DNA of 64,000 nt from Balaenoptera acutorostrata (GCF_949987535.1 NC_080074.1:26309268-26373267), one strand, 5' to 3'; counted from the first letter of the stretch, positions 39,901 to 44,906 are shown. Translations and numbers: made by a program. Notes: generated by a model not told the origin, from the letters alone.

Positions 39901-42900
39901 TTTCGGGCTTCCCTGGTGGCGCAGTCGTTGGGAGTCTGCCTGCTAGTGCGGGGGACGCGGGTTCGAGCCCTGGTCTGGGAGGATCCCACATGCCGCGGAG
40001 CGGCTGGGCCCGTGAGCCACAACTGCTGAGCCTGCGCGTCTGGAGCCTGTGCCCCGCAACGGGAGGGGCCGCGATGGTGGAAGGCCCGCGCACCGTGATG
40101 AAGAGCGGTCCCCGCACCGCAATGAAGAGTGGCCCCCGCTTGCCGCGACTGGAGAAGGCCCTCGCACGAACCGAGGACCCAACACAGCCAAAGATGAATA
40201 GATAAATAAATAAATAAAAGGAATTATTCTCGTGGCCTGTCCAAATTATTAAAAAAAAAAAAAAATCCACTTGCTATCTCCCTTCCTGCTTTAAAAAAAA
40301 AAAAAAAAGGCATTTTTCTGGAGTGGGTGTGGAGAAAAGGGAACCCTCTTACACTGTTGGTGGGAATGTAAATTGATACAGCCACTATGGAGAACAGTAT
40401 GGAGGTTCCTTAAAAAACTAAAAATAGAACTACCATATGACCCAGCAATCCCACTACTGGGCATATACCCTGAGAAAACCATAATTCAAAAAGAGTCATG
40501 TACCACAGTGTTCATTGCAGCTGTATTTACAATAGCCAGGACATGGAAGTGGCACATATATACAACGGAATATTACTCAGCCATAAAAAGAAACGAAATT
40601 GAGTTATTTGTACTGAGGTGGATGGACCTAGAGTCTGTCATACAGAGTGAAGTAAGTCAGAAAGAGAAAAACAAATACCATATGCTAACACATATATATG
40701 GAATCTAAAAAAAATGGTTCTGAAGAACCTAGGGGCAGGACAGGAATGAAGACGCAGACGTAGAGAATGGACTTGAGGACATGGGGAGTGGGAAGGGTAA
40801 GCTGGGACGAAGTGAGAGAGTGGCATGGACATATATACACTACCAAATGTAAAATAGATAGCTAGTGGGAAGCAGCCACATAGCACAGCAAGATCAGCTC
40901 AGTGCTTTGTGACCACCTAGAGGGGTGGGATAGGGAGGGTGGGAGGGAGATGCAAGAGGGAGAAGATATGGGGATATATGTATATGTATAGTTGATTCAC
41001 TTTGTTGTACAGCAGAAACTAACACAATACTGTAAAGCAATTATACTCCAATAAAGATGTTAAAAAATAAAGTGGATGGATCTTAAAAAAAAATAAAAGG
41101 CATTTTTGACATTTGGAATTATTATTCATCTTCTGGCAACTGAGAAAATACAGGTGAACCCACAAAGAAACACATACATGCAAGCACAGTTAAACCAGAT
41201 AAAATTCTGGAATTGCTTCTTAAAGGAAGGATTTTATGCTCATGGCATGGCAGTGTTCAATTTGTACAGTAGCAGATTTTGAAAGTAAACAATTTCATTC
41301 TGAAACATGATATTCTTATTATGGTTATTGCTTTCAGCACCAATGATCAAAAGCAATTTTGTGATTTTAAATTTTGTTTTTGTCTGAAAACTATTAAACT
41401 GTGTGTGGGGTTTGCTTACCTAGGTATCAGCGAACACAGAAGATTCTTCTATGAGTGGCTACTTGTACAGATCAAAGGGCAATAAAAAACCTTGGAAACA
41501 CTTGTGGTTTGTCATAAAAAATAAAGTGCTATATACGTATGCTGCAAGTGAGGTAAGATCTGAAATCTAAACATGAATAATTTGAGGGTCTTGTTTTATA
41601 GTGCCACCTGGAAATAATTACAATGTTTGCCTAATTTATTTGTTTTGTCTGTTTTTTGTTTTGCTTTGCTTTGGGAGGGGGGAGATGTTGCTGTTATTTT
41701 TGACATGAACAGTGTCCTTGTTTTGTATCTAAAGAGCTGTTAGGAATTTTCCATAGTGTTAAAATGTAAGTTTGGGGAGTGTCATGTGACTACTGATTAC
41801 TTCACTAAAGGCAGAGGTTCGAGGGGACTGGGGTGTATCACCTTTCTGAGCTACGTTTTCTGCATCCATAAAATGAAAGTAATATAAATACTTACCTCCT
41901 GTGGTTGCAGAGAAATAATGTGAAATTATTATTTCACAGTGGATATGAACACACTGAAAACTGTCTGGCACAGTGTCTGGCTCATGGTGTAGGTGAGGCA
42001 GGGGTGTCCCAATAAATATCGTTGAATAAATGAAAGGTGAATAAGTTGCTAGAATTACCATTGTTTTATATATATGTATTTGAAATTAAATTAGAGTTAT
42101 ATAGATCAAGAGTTTGCAGATCTGAATTTTGTATCAGTTTAGAAACCCATCTCCTTTTGTGTCTTTGTAAATTTAGGACGTGGCAGCTTTGGAGAGTCAA
42201 CCTTTACTAGGATTCACTGTCACTCAAGTCAAAGATGAGAATTCAGAGTCGAGAGTGTTTCAGTTACTGCACAAAAACATGTTATTTTATGTATTCAAAG
42301 CAGATGATGCTCACTCGGCTCAGAAGTAAGTAATTTAGACGTATTTTTCTTTCATACATTAGATTTCAAGTTGTTACTTTAACTGATTGATTTTAAAAAC
42401 AACCTACTTCCATGCATGGAAACAATGAAGAATTTAAATCAGACATACAATTTAGAAAGAATTTAACGTATTATTCAAACTCTTTAGAATTGTTTTAAAG
42501 ACAGGCAAGAGTATCTGGAATATTTTCAGGAGGCACAGAGGAAAAGAAAATAGGTAGTTCTGTCCAAAATATTTTGTGTACACATGACCTTCAAGGAAGC
42601 AGCATGATTCTCCTCTGCTGAAAGGAAGGGAAGCTGAGGTTATTTGACCTCTCCTCCAGTGAGGTTAAGAATCTTCTCTTGAAACATTCTGGGACTTTGG
42701 CAATCCAATGATTCAATTGTGCCATGGAACAGCAGGGGTTTAAACAGCTGCTTGCAGACTTACTCCTTTGGGGAAAAGGTCAAACACATTAAGAGGCTCC
42801 CATGCTGTTCCCAATGACTGAGTAGAAAGAAATGGATATCATTTTAGGTGGAAAAGGCTGAAATAGTCTCTTCAAAATTCCAACAAGAATATTTATTTAG

Positions 42901-44906
42901 GGCTTCCCTGGTGGCGCAGTGGTTGAGAATCTGCCTGCTAATGCAGGAGACACGGGTTCGAGCCCTGGTCTGGGAGGATCCCACATGCCGCGGAGCGGCT
43001 GGGCCCGTGAGCCACGGCTGCTGAGCCTGCGCTTCTGGAGCCTGTGCCCCGCGACGGGAGGGGCCGCGATAGTGAAAGGCCCGCGCACCGCGATGAAGAG
43101 CGGTCCCCGCACCGCGATGAAGAGTGGCCCCCACTTGCCGCAACTGGAGAAAGCCCTCGCACGAACCAAAGACCCAGCACAGCCAAAAATAAATAAATAA
43201 ATATAAATAAATAAAATTAAAAAAAAAAAAAAAAGTCAATGTTTCAATTACAAGCACTGGACACCCATTTTAAAAAAAAAAAAAAAAAAAAAGAATATTT
43301 ATTTAGATGTCATGAGATTGCTTAACATAGAGAAGCATATCTCTGTGAAACTGATGTCCTTTCTGAACAAAACAATTCAGTTCGCCTCCCTTTCATTTGA
43401 TTTTCATTTTGGCCTCACAAAATATACATTTTGTTTTCACTAAGAGGTGCTCATGTTTTCTCAATAGGCTTTAAAAGTGCATGCAGATCAAAAAGAATAC
43501 TTTAAATAAGCCAGGCTTGTCTTTTCTTTAGGCAGTTAAAATTAATGTACCAGAATTACATATGTTCCTGAATAATAATCAGGTACTTTTGGGTACTAAA
43601 GAATATTTTAAAATTATGACACAACTAATTTTTCTTTAAAAAATAGTTACTTGGATAAAATAGTAATTGCCCTAAAATTCTGTTGGATATTATATTTCTC
43701 ATCATTTTTACCTGAATTCATCATCAAGCTGATAAGCTTTTGAATATATATCTTTATGTCATTAAGTTGACAAGATAGAAAGCCCTTCAAGACAGAGCTG
43801 AATGTAGTTGGGTGAAGGGTGTCAGCTTACTTGTTATTTAGAATTAATACAGGCTAATTTATAAATTTCTCTTTGGGTTAATATCATATCCATTACTGTA
43901 TTTGCACATTATAGAGTATTAAAATGTGTTAATTTTAATGGAAACTTTTGACTTTTAAAAAGCCTTTTTATTATGGTATATAACTTATATGCCATTTGCA
44001 TTTTAAATTTTTTTTAAAATTCCATCCTTAAAATGTGAGATAAATCTGCTACAGGCTACTTTTACTAATTAAATTGAATGATTTCAAGTGTTCATGGTAA
44101 GTTTAGAAGCCATTACACTACTGGGGAGGTACAAAGAAACTACCTCCAAGTGTCTTCTGAATAACTGTAGCTGTGTATATTGTCAAATAAAACTTTTGAG
44201 ACAAAAGAATTTTAGAAAGACTTCTATGAAAGTGAGACACTTTTATATTGCATGCAAACTTTAGATCAACTGAGAGTAGACTACTAGATGCTAGATTCCC
44301 TTTCACTGAAAATATTAGAATAGGTCTGGACTACAGATGCCCAAGGAGTCTCTGGTTGGTAGAATTAAGAGATGAGGAGACAGGGACAGAGCTAGTATTC
44401 CCAAAGGCAGAAAGGGGGTTGAAATAAAGGCCTCTGCAGATATATCCACTTCCAAAATCAATTAAATGGGATCAGTAGAACTTCGTAGAGCCTTTACATG
44501 AAATGGCCCCTTCCTCATGCTTCAAAGAAATAAGAGATGCACAGGAATTCCCTGGTGGTCCAGTGGTTAAGACTCGGCGCTTTCACTGCCAGGGCCCGGG
44601 CTCTATCCCTGGTTGGGGAACTGAGATCCTGCAAGCTGTGTGGTATGGCCAAAAAAGAGAAAGAAATAAGAGATGCACTTTTCAGGCCAAAGTTTGGTCC
44701 AAATTACCAAATAAAGGGTAGTTCCATACATACAGAATTCTCGTTTGCTATAGGAAAGATCTTAAATATACTGTTAGAGTAATTGGATCCACAGGCACAG
44801 CTATTATCTATACTGTCTTAACATATATTGGATGACTGTATTTTAAAATCTAACAAATTTCTCTTGTAGGTGGATAGAAGCATTTCAAGAAGGCACAATA
44901 TTGTAG
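1099..44906 (+). CDS. FGD6: FGD6, 3' half: FYVE, RhoGEF and PH domain-containing protein 6 (15 exons)
   Basis: FGD proteins are guanine-nucleotide exchange factors for Rho-family GTPases (Cdc42 is the usual FGD substrate); FGD6 acts at endosomes and the actin cytoskeleton. Exons: 1099-1255, 2927-3014, 19342-19392, 22527-22585, 22668-22739, 23456-23524, 24063-24146, 24926-25005, 31279-31381, 31866-32012, 32849-32951, 35011-35138, 41424-41552, 42177-42325, 44870-44906. All are bounded by AG/GT, their phases join without a break, and they give 484 residues plus stop. If the protein matches the human length of 1430, this is residue 947 onward: end of DH, PH1 from about 1089, FYVE about 1222-1281, PH2 from about 1337. 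The FYVE hallmarks WxxD, RRHHCRxCG and RVC and four CxxC pairs are visible. No frameshift or premature stop is seen. The 5' exons lie outside the window. FGD6 is preferred over its paralogues because my recollection of the human protein matches nearly residue for residue and NR2C1 follows downstream. Confidence 0.97.
1256..2926 (+). other. FGD6: FGD6 intron with one antisense SINE
   Basis: GT donor at 1256 and AG acceptor at 2925-2926. The intron contains the SINE at 1628-1982. The remainder is unremarkable unique-looking sequence in which I see no exon. Confidence 0.85.
1628..1982 (-). mobile_element. CHR-type tRNA SINE, antisense, with extra 3' segment
   Basis: Read on the minus strand, the tRNA-like head ends at 1982 and an (ATAAATA)-type tail lies at about 1678-1705. 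Exact 13-bp duplications TCGATGCTTTCTT at 1615-1627 and 1983-1995 delimit the insertion. Between the tail and the left duplication are about 28 bases of non-SINE sequence (1635-1661) bounded by A-runs (minus-strand sense), which suggests a 3' transduced segment. Confidence 0.9.
2927..3014 (+). CDS. FGD6: FGD6 exon, DH conserved region 3 (about residues 999-1027)
   Basis: Preceded by TTTCAG, it reads [20 protein letters not shown] and on to IPQYRLLLT. The [15 protein letters not shown] string is the signature of DH conserved region 3, the long helix that contacts the GTPase. It ends in phase 1 before GTGGGC. Confidence 0.97.
3923..4130 (+). mobile_element. CHR-type SINE, short form, with duplicated tail
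   Basis: It starts GGACTTCCCTGGTGGTCCAG (RNA polymerase III box A region) and has a box B-like GGTTTGATCCC. The body ends in CACGGCATGGCC. A 16-bp piece, GCTGCACGGCATGGCC, occurs twice (4015-4030 and 4060-4075), followed by AATA/GATA-type simple repeat to about 4130. I see no clear target duplication. Confidence 0.85.
5190..5410 (+). repeat. L2-like LINE 3' end, degraded
   Basis: The text resembles the L2 3' region: a CCTTCC/CTCC-rich stretch, then an unfolded phrase on the pattern AAACTCCTTGAGG..GAG..AGTCTT. Heavily diverged. A profile search is needed for a firm assignment. Confidence 0.4.
7190..8330 (+). repeat. Old LTR-like repeat interrupted by a SINE
   Basis: The segments 7190-7930 and 8257-8330 read as one old interspersed repeat that resembles an ERVL-class long terminal repeat. 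Landmarks are GAATGGCTCACAGAACTCAG at about 7441, a TTTATAGAGGCTTCATCACG phrase at about 7630, and CTCTGTGCAAGGAACCGGGG at 8302 after the SINE. No coding part of a provirus is present. The family name is not assigned from memory. Confidence 0.5.
7935..8256 (-). mobile_element. CHR-type SINE, long form, antisense
   Basis: The tail is at 7935-7965 and the tRNA-like head (CACCAGGGGAGTCCC) ends at 8256. The body carries the CTAGTTGCAGTGAGC and GGGCTCTAG modules of the older long subfamily. It splits the surrounding LTR-like repeat. I could not find a clean target duplication. Confidence 0.9.
8331..8492 (+). mobile_element. Non-autonomous DNA transposon, Tigger/MER2-like
   Basis: Imperfect terminal inverted repeats: TACAGTTGGCCCTTGGTATC at 8331-8350 and its near reverse complement GATACCAAGGGATAGCTGTG ending near 8490. 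The ends are TA, as expected for Tc1/mariner-class elements. The short interior has no open frame. Confidence 0.65.
8555..8826 (+). mobile_element. Old L1 (L1M-type) 3' UTR fragment
   Basis: It matches the generic 3' end of ancient mammalian L1M elements: GATGGATACATGTCATTA, AGAATGTACACCACCAAG, then CTCAATTTTGCTGTAAATG and AAACTGCTCTAAAAAG. A sister copy occurs at 13655-13940 in the same orientation. Confidence 0.7.
9248..9638 (-). mobile_element. CHR-type SINE, long form, antisense, expanded body
   Basis: Poly(T) and tail at 9248-9290; head ends GGGAAGTCCC at 9638. The body carries four successive copies of a GGCTCAGTAGTTGTGGC-like module (9433-9530), more than in the other copies in this window. 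It lies directly against, or inside the tail of, the next SINE. Confidence 0.88.
9639..9887 (-). mobile_element. Second, different SINE subfamily, antisense
   Basis: This is a tRNA-like SINE with a different body made of repeated GGCTCCTTAGTTG modules at about 9710-9770. Exact 10-bp duplications CTGGTCACTT at 9188-9197 and 9888-9897 enclose this SINE, the SINE before it, and a short non-SINE segment flanked by T-runs (9210-9247). The second SINE therefore appears to be the host insertion. Confidence 0.82.
10563..10611. mobile_element. Poly(T)-only insertion with 16-bp target duplication
   Basis: TTAATGCATGACTTTT occurs at 10563-10578 and again at 10596-10611, separated only by T residues (10579-10595). 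This is what target-primed reverse transcription leaves when only the poly(A) tail of a minus-oriented retroelement was copied. Confidence 0.7.
10896..11201 (-). mobile_element. Young CHR-type SINE, antisense
   Basis: Exact 13-bp duplications GCAATTCATTTTT at 10883-10895 and 11202-11214. The body has the TCACTATCGCGGCCTCTC and GCTCAGTAATTGTGGCTCAC diagnostics of the young subfamily. Open frames on both strands here are SINE translations. Confidence 0.95.
12030..12156 (+). mobile_element. Short CHR-type SINE
   Basis: Exact 13-bp duplications GGAACTGTTCCAG at 12017-12029 and 12157-12169. The head is GGAATTCCTTCGTGGTCCAG, the body ends ...CACGGCC, and the tail is a pure A-run of about 20. Confidence 0.95.
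13655..13940 (+). mobile_element. Old L1 (L1M-type) 3' UTR fragment, second copy
   Basis: Aligns by eye along its whole length to the fragment at 8555-8826: GATACCATAATGATGGATAC, AATGTACACCAAAGTGAG, GTACCTTCCCCTCAA, then AAACTGCTCTAAAAAAATAA. It ends in an A-run at 13940-13951. Confidence 0.7.
13960..15290 (+). repeat. Probable degraded old L1 sequence, interrupted by a SINE
   Basis: AT-rich text with phrases that recall the 3' part of old L1 ORF2 (for example ATGAACAAACAATTCACTCA at about 14253, and GGAATATTA-like stretches near 15120). Similarity is weak. The insertion at 14445-14747 splits it. Confidence 0.35.
14445..14747 (-). mobile_element. Young CHR-type SINE, antisense
   Basis: Exact 11-bp duplications AATAATGATAT at 14434-14444 and 14748-14758. 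The tail is TTTATTTATTTATTTATTTA. The body lacks a few bases of the CGGCCTCTCTTGTTGCGG segment compared with its siblings. Confidence 0.94.
16221..16233 (-). promoter_or_regulatory. Candidate CTCF motif
   Basis: On the minus strand, CCACCAGGTGGCA fits the CTCF core consensus CCASYAGRKGGCR at every position. It lies in unique-looking intronic sequence, not in a recognised SINE. A single motif match does not show occupancy. Confidence 0.35.
18617..18837 (-). mobile_element. MER5A-type hAT element
   Basis: Nearly complete non-autonomous hAT element. The ends CAGGGTTTCTCAAC and GAGAACCACTG form imperfect terminal inverted repeats, and 8-base flanks ATCTAGAC and GTCTAGAT fit a hAT target duplication with two differences. 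The interior GGATAATTCTTTGTTG-like and TGTAGGATGTTTAGCAG phrases are typical. Confidence 0.8.
19342..19392 (+). CDS. FGD6: FGD6 exon, DH domain end (about residues 1028-1044)
   Basis: A 51-base exon after TTTTCTAG, read in phase 1: [17 protein letters not shown]. It continues the DH domain after IPQYRLLLT. The donor is GTAAAC at 19393. Confidence 0.95.
19972..20062. repeat. Compound TG/TC/CA microsatellite
   Basis: Runs from interrupted TGTG through CTCTCTCTCTC to an uninterrupted (CA)n of about 15 units ending at 20062. Likely length-variable. Confidence 0.9.
20448..20641 (+). mobile_element. CHR-type SINE, intermediate form
   Basis: Starts GGGACTTCCCTGGTGGCGCA, with box B GGGTTCGATCCC. 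The body ends CAACTAAGACCCGGC and is followed by an AATAAATAAAG tail. Flanks AAAGTCTGTGATA and AGAGTCTATGATA are target duplications with two differences. Confidence 0.92.
21725..21872 (-). mobile_element. Degraded MER5A-like hAT fragment
   Basis: GCATTGCAGGATGTTTAACA, then CCTGGCTCCTACCCATTAAA, GTGACAACCGAAAAT and a final TTGAGAACAACTG follow the MER5A order seen in the better copy at 18617-18837. Confidence 0.65.
22527..22585 (+). CDS. FGD6: FGD6 exon, DH/PH linker (about residues 1045-1064)
   Basis: After ATTTTAG it reads (D)[19 protein letters not shown] and ends in phase 0 at a consensus GTAAGT donor. It is the C-terminal DH helix leading toward PH1. Confidence 0.96.
22586..22667 (+). 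other. FGD6: Very short FGD6 intron (82 bp)
   Basis: Consensus GTAAGT at 22586 and TTTCTGTAG ending at 22667. This is close to the practical lower size limit for vertebrate introns; the pyrimidine tract CTCTTTCTGTAG is intact. Confidence 0.95.
22668..22739 (+). CDS. FGD6: FGD6 exon, DH/PH linker (about residues 1065-1088)
   Basis: 24 codons reading [20 protein letters not shown] and then QPGR, phase 0 at both ends, donor GTAAGT. It connects DH to the first PH domain. Confidence 0.96.
22740..23455 (+). other. FGD6: FGD6 intron
   Basis: 716 bp between GTAAGT and ATCAG. No recognised repeat or exon. Confidence 0.85.
23456..23524 (+). CDS. FGD6: FGD6 exon, start of first PH domain (about residues 1089-1111)
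   Basis: 23 codons, [20 protein letters not shown] and FFL, phase 0 at both ends. The first beta strands of PH1, which binds phosphoinositides in this family, begin here. Confidence 0.96.
23525..24062 (+). other. FGD6: FGD6 intron
   Basis: 538 bp between GTAAGT and TTTCAG; nothing else recognised. Confidence 0.85.
24063..24146 (+). CDS. FGD6: FGD6 exon, first PH domain (about residues 1112-1139)
   Basis: 28 codons reading [20 protein letters not shown] and then [16 protein letters not shown] is the typical PH strand 'F-D-LLY'. The donor GTCTGT is weaker than its neighbours. Confidence 0.96.
24147..24925 (+). other. FGD6: FGD6 intron with old repeat
   Basis: Positions 24290-24840 carry an old mid-repetitive text (AGGCATTCTAGGTACAGGGA, AGTGTGAGCAAAGGCCTGAA) that recurs at 27680-27740. 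I do not name the family. Confidence 0.6.
24926..25005 (+). CDS. FGD6: FGD6 exon, first PH domain (about residues 1140-1165)
   Basis: Reads [20 protein letters not shown] and then SFILSA plus two bases of a serine codon. Donor GTAAAT; phase 2 at the end, matched by the next exon. Confidence 0.96.
25775..25965 (+). repeat. MIR element
   Basis: Follows the MIR order: GCGCTTACTTTGTGCCAGG, AATCCTAAGCACTTTCTGTG, TATTAATTCATCAAATCTTC, ATAACCTTTTAAGGTAAG, TATACCCATTTTATGGTG, then AGCAGAGCAGTGGAGCTGAA. Moderately diverged, as expected for this old tRNA-derived family. Confidence 0.8.
26267..26380 (+). mobile_element. Short CHR-type SINE
   Basis: GGGGAATTCCCTGGCGGTCC head, TTTGATCCCTGGTCATGGAA, CATACGGCC end and an A-run of about 18. 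Flanking AAAGTA at 26261-26266 and 26381-26386 is a short target duplication. Confidence 0.93.
28330..28575 (+). repeat. L2-type LINE 3' end
   Basis: Phrases such as CACCTCTGCAAAGCCTTCCC, GATGTGAGCCCTTGCAAG and CCCAGTAAATGTTACTTAAA resemble the L2 3' terminus. Confidence 0.55.
30046..30369 (+). mobile_element. Young CHR-type SINE with extra A-tailed 3' segment
   Basis: 15-bp duplications AAAAAAAGGAAAATG at 30031-30045 and 30370-30384. The head is GGGCTTCCGTGGTGGCGCAG; box B is GGGTTCGAGCCC. After the ATAAATAAATAAA tail come about 28 bases unrelated to the SINE (from about 30332) and then a second A-run, all inside the duplications. This suggests a 3' transduced flank. Confidence 0.95.
31279..31381 (+). 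CDS. FGD6: FGD6 exon, end of first PH domain (about residues 1166-1200)
   Basis: Completes the split serine, then [20 protein letters not shown] and [21 protein letters not shown] is the invariant-Trp helix that closes a PH domain. Acceptor CCCAACAG, donor GTATTG. Human, as I recall it, has Thr where Pro stands in SAPERDE. Confidence 0.96.
31382..31865 (+). other. FGD6: FGD6 intron
   Basis: 484 bp between GTATTG and TTCCACAG. No recognised element. Confidence 0.85.
31866..32012 (+). CDS. FGD6: FGD6 exon, N-terminal half of FYVE finger (about residues 1201-1249)
   Basis: 49 codons starting [20 protein letters not shown]. It carries WIPD (WxxD motif), the first zinc pair CMIC and the phosphatidylinositol-3-phosphate-binding core RRHHCRACG. 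Phase 0 at both ends. Confidence 0.97.
32013..32848 (+). other. FGD6: FGD6 intron
   Basis: A short MIR-like fragment (ACTTACTACACACCGGGCAC to TATATTATTAGCTGTAG) lies at about 32570-32650. No exon is seen in the rest. Confidence 0.7.
32849..32951 (+). CDS. FGD6: FGD6 exon, C-terminal half of FYVE finger (about residues 1250-1283)
   Basis: Reads [20 protein letters not shown] and [14 protein letters not shown]. It contains the zinc pairs CQAC and CEHC and the RVC motif, completing the eight cysteines. It ends in phase 1 before GTAATA. Confidence 0.97.
33720..34725 (+). repeat. L2 LINE fragment split by a SINE
   Basis: Left part about 33720-33892, right part about 34203-34725. Right-part phrases ATGTGGACTACTGTCCTAAT, TTTTCCCAGCTTTCCTTGAA and CTTATAGTCCCTTTTCTAGC follow the order of L2 ORF2 end and 3' UTR. 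No intact frame. Confidence 0.6.
33893..34202 (-). mobile_element. Young CHR-type SINE, antisense
   Basis: Exact 14-bp duplications CTCTTGAATTCTTT at 33879-33892 and 34203-34216. Same subfamily as 30046-30369 but in the opposite orientation. Confidence 0.96.
35011..35138 (+). CDS. FGD6: FGD6 exon, FYVE-PH2 linker (about residues 1284-1326)
   Basis: (D)[20 protein letters not shown], then [20 protein letters not shown] and KE. Ser/Pro-rich followed by a basic RKQKK patch; no domain. Donor GTAAGT. Confidence 0.95.
36340..36503. mobile_element. MER20-type hAT element
   Basis: CACTGGTTCTCAAAGCATC, AACTTATAGAAATGCAGATT, CCTGGACCCACCC, then GATTCAGATATATG and AGTTTGAGAGCCATTG follow the MER20 order with degraded inverted ends. 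Confidence 0.7.
36590..37185 (-). mobile_element. Old L1 3' portion, antisense
   Basis: Contains antisense landmarks of the end of L1 ORF2 and 3' UTR: TCACTTAGCACAATGTTTTT, TGAATAATACTCCTTTTTAT, TTCATCTGTTGATGGACACT, GGCTATTGTGAATAATGCTG. More diverged than the L1 copies at 40 kb and 47 kb. Confidence 0.8.
37229..37534 (-). mobile_element. Young CHR-type SINE, antisense
   Basis: 17-bp duplications AGAAATTCCTCTTTTTT at 37212-37228 and 37535-37551. A two-base insertion (CTCACAGTAATT) separates it from its siblings. Confidence 0.95.
37631..38009 (-). mobile_element. Older long CHR-type SINE, antisense
   Basis: 12-bp duplications CATTTATTTTTT at 37619-37630 and 38010-38021. The body has three CAGTAGTTGT/CAGTAATTGT modules. 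The tail is unusually long and AT-rich. Confidence 0.92.
38410..38540 (+). mobile_element. Short CHR-type SINE
   Basis: GGGACTTCTCTGGCAGTCCA head, GGTTCGATCCC box B, TGTGGCC end and an AATAAATAAATA tail. Near-identical flanks AATTTTCCACT and AAATTTCCACT. Confidence 0.92.
39308..39585 (+). mobile_element. CHR-type SINE, intermediate long form
   Basis: GGGACTTCCCTTATGGTCCA head, GGTTCGATCCC box B, then AACTACAGAGCCCACATGCT-type modules and an AATAAATAAATA tail. Flanks AAAATCACCATTA and AAAATCATCATTA differ at one base. Confidence 0.92.
39616..39741 (+). mobile_element. Short CHR-type SINE
   Basis: Exact 10-bp duplications AGAATTTTCT at 39606-39615 and 39742-39751. Ends ...GGCATGACC plus an A-run. 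Confidence 0.95.
39905..40303 (+). mobile_element. Young CHR-type SINE with two successive A-tailed 3' segments
   Basis: Exact 15-bp duplications AAAAAGGCATTTTTC at 39890-39904 and 40304-40318. After the AATAAATAAATAAA tail (about 40217) comes a first extra segment ending in an A-run of about 15, then a second (TCCACTTGCTATCTCCC...) ending in an A-run of about 16. All of it lies inside the duplications. The body carries an internal duplication of the GATGAAGAGCGGTCCCCGCA module. Confidence 0.95.
40318..41094 (+). mobile_element. 5'-truncated L1, 3' end of ORF2 and 3' UTR
   Basis: Begins inside ORF2; a frame starting at 40373 encodes the conserved L1 C-terminal string [17 protein letters not shown] and later YSAIKRNE. 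The 3' UTR ends with TATACTCCAATAAAG. A further 14 bases (AGTGGATGGATCTT) and A-run precede the right flank. AAAAGGCATTTTT at 40305-40317 and 41095-41107 is its target duplication. Confidence 0.93.
41424..41552 (+). CDS. FGD6: FGD6 exon, start of C-terminal PH domain (about residues 1327-1369)
   Basis: [50 protein letters not shown] and W-FVI-VLYTY are typical PH strands 1-4. Phase 0 at both ends; acceptor TACCTAG, donor GTAAGA. Confidence 0.96.
41553..42176 (+). other. FGD6: FGD6 intron
   Basis: 624 bp. 41900-42030 looks like a degraded MIR/L2 remnant (TGGCACAGTGTCTGGCTCAT). No exon. Confidence 0.7.
42177..42325 (+). CDS. FGD6: FGD6 exon, C-terminal PH domain (about residues 1370-1418)
   Basis: [49 protein letters not shown] plus two bases. 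LLGFTV and FYVFKADD are PH strands 5-7. Donor GTAAGT. Confidence 0.96.
42901..43290 (+). mobile_element. Young CHR-type SINE with extra A-tailed 3' segment
   Basis: Exact 16-bp duplications AAGAATATTTATTTAG at 42885-42900 and 43291-43306. After the tail and a first A-run, 43235-43271 is unrelated to the SINE and ends in a second A-run. The body shares the internal module duplication with 39905-40303. Confidence 0.95.
44543..44659 (+). mobile_element. Short CHR-type SINE with a 19-bp target duplication
   Basis: Exact AAAGAAATAAGAGATGCAC at 44524-44542 and 44660-44678. GGAATTCCCTGGTGGTCCAG head, box B decayed to GGGCTCTATCCC, and a short A/G tail. Confidence 0.96.
44870..44906 (+). CDS. FGD6: FGD6 terminal coding exon (about residues 1419-1430) and stop
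   Basis: After CTCTTGTAG, (K)[11 protein letters not shown] then TAG at 44904-44906. WIEAF is the closing helix with the invariant PH tryptophan. The 3' UTR follows without a splice site I can recognise. Confidence 0.96.

Larger units (their letters stand above)
35139..41423 (+). other. FGD6: FGD6 intron (6.3 kb), repeat-dense
   Basis: Contains a MER20, an old L1 3' end, six SINEs and a truncated younger L1. 35139-36330 has only weak L2-like text near 36180-36300. 38640-39090 is another old interspersed repeat (TGTAGTGGCTTAAAACAACA and following) whose family I do not assign. Confidence 0.8.
42326..44869 (+). other. FGD6: Last FGD6 intron
   Basis: Holds two SINEs (42901 and 44543). The remaining AT-rich sequence has no recognised exon or repeat. 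Confidence 0.85.

Noticed and set aside
39818..40270. 150-codon minus-strand frame with Arg-rich text
   Set aside because: Antisense translation of the SINE at 39905-40303.
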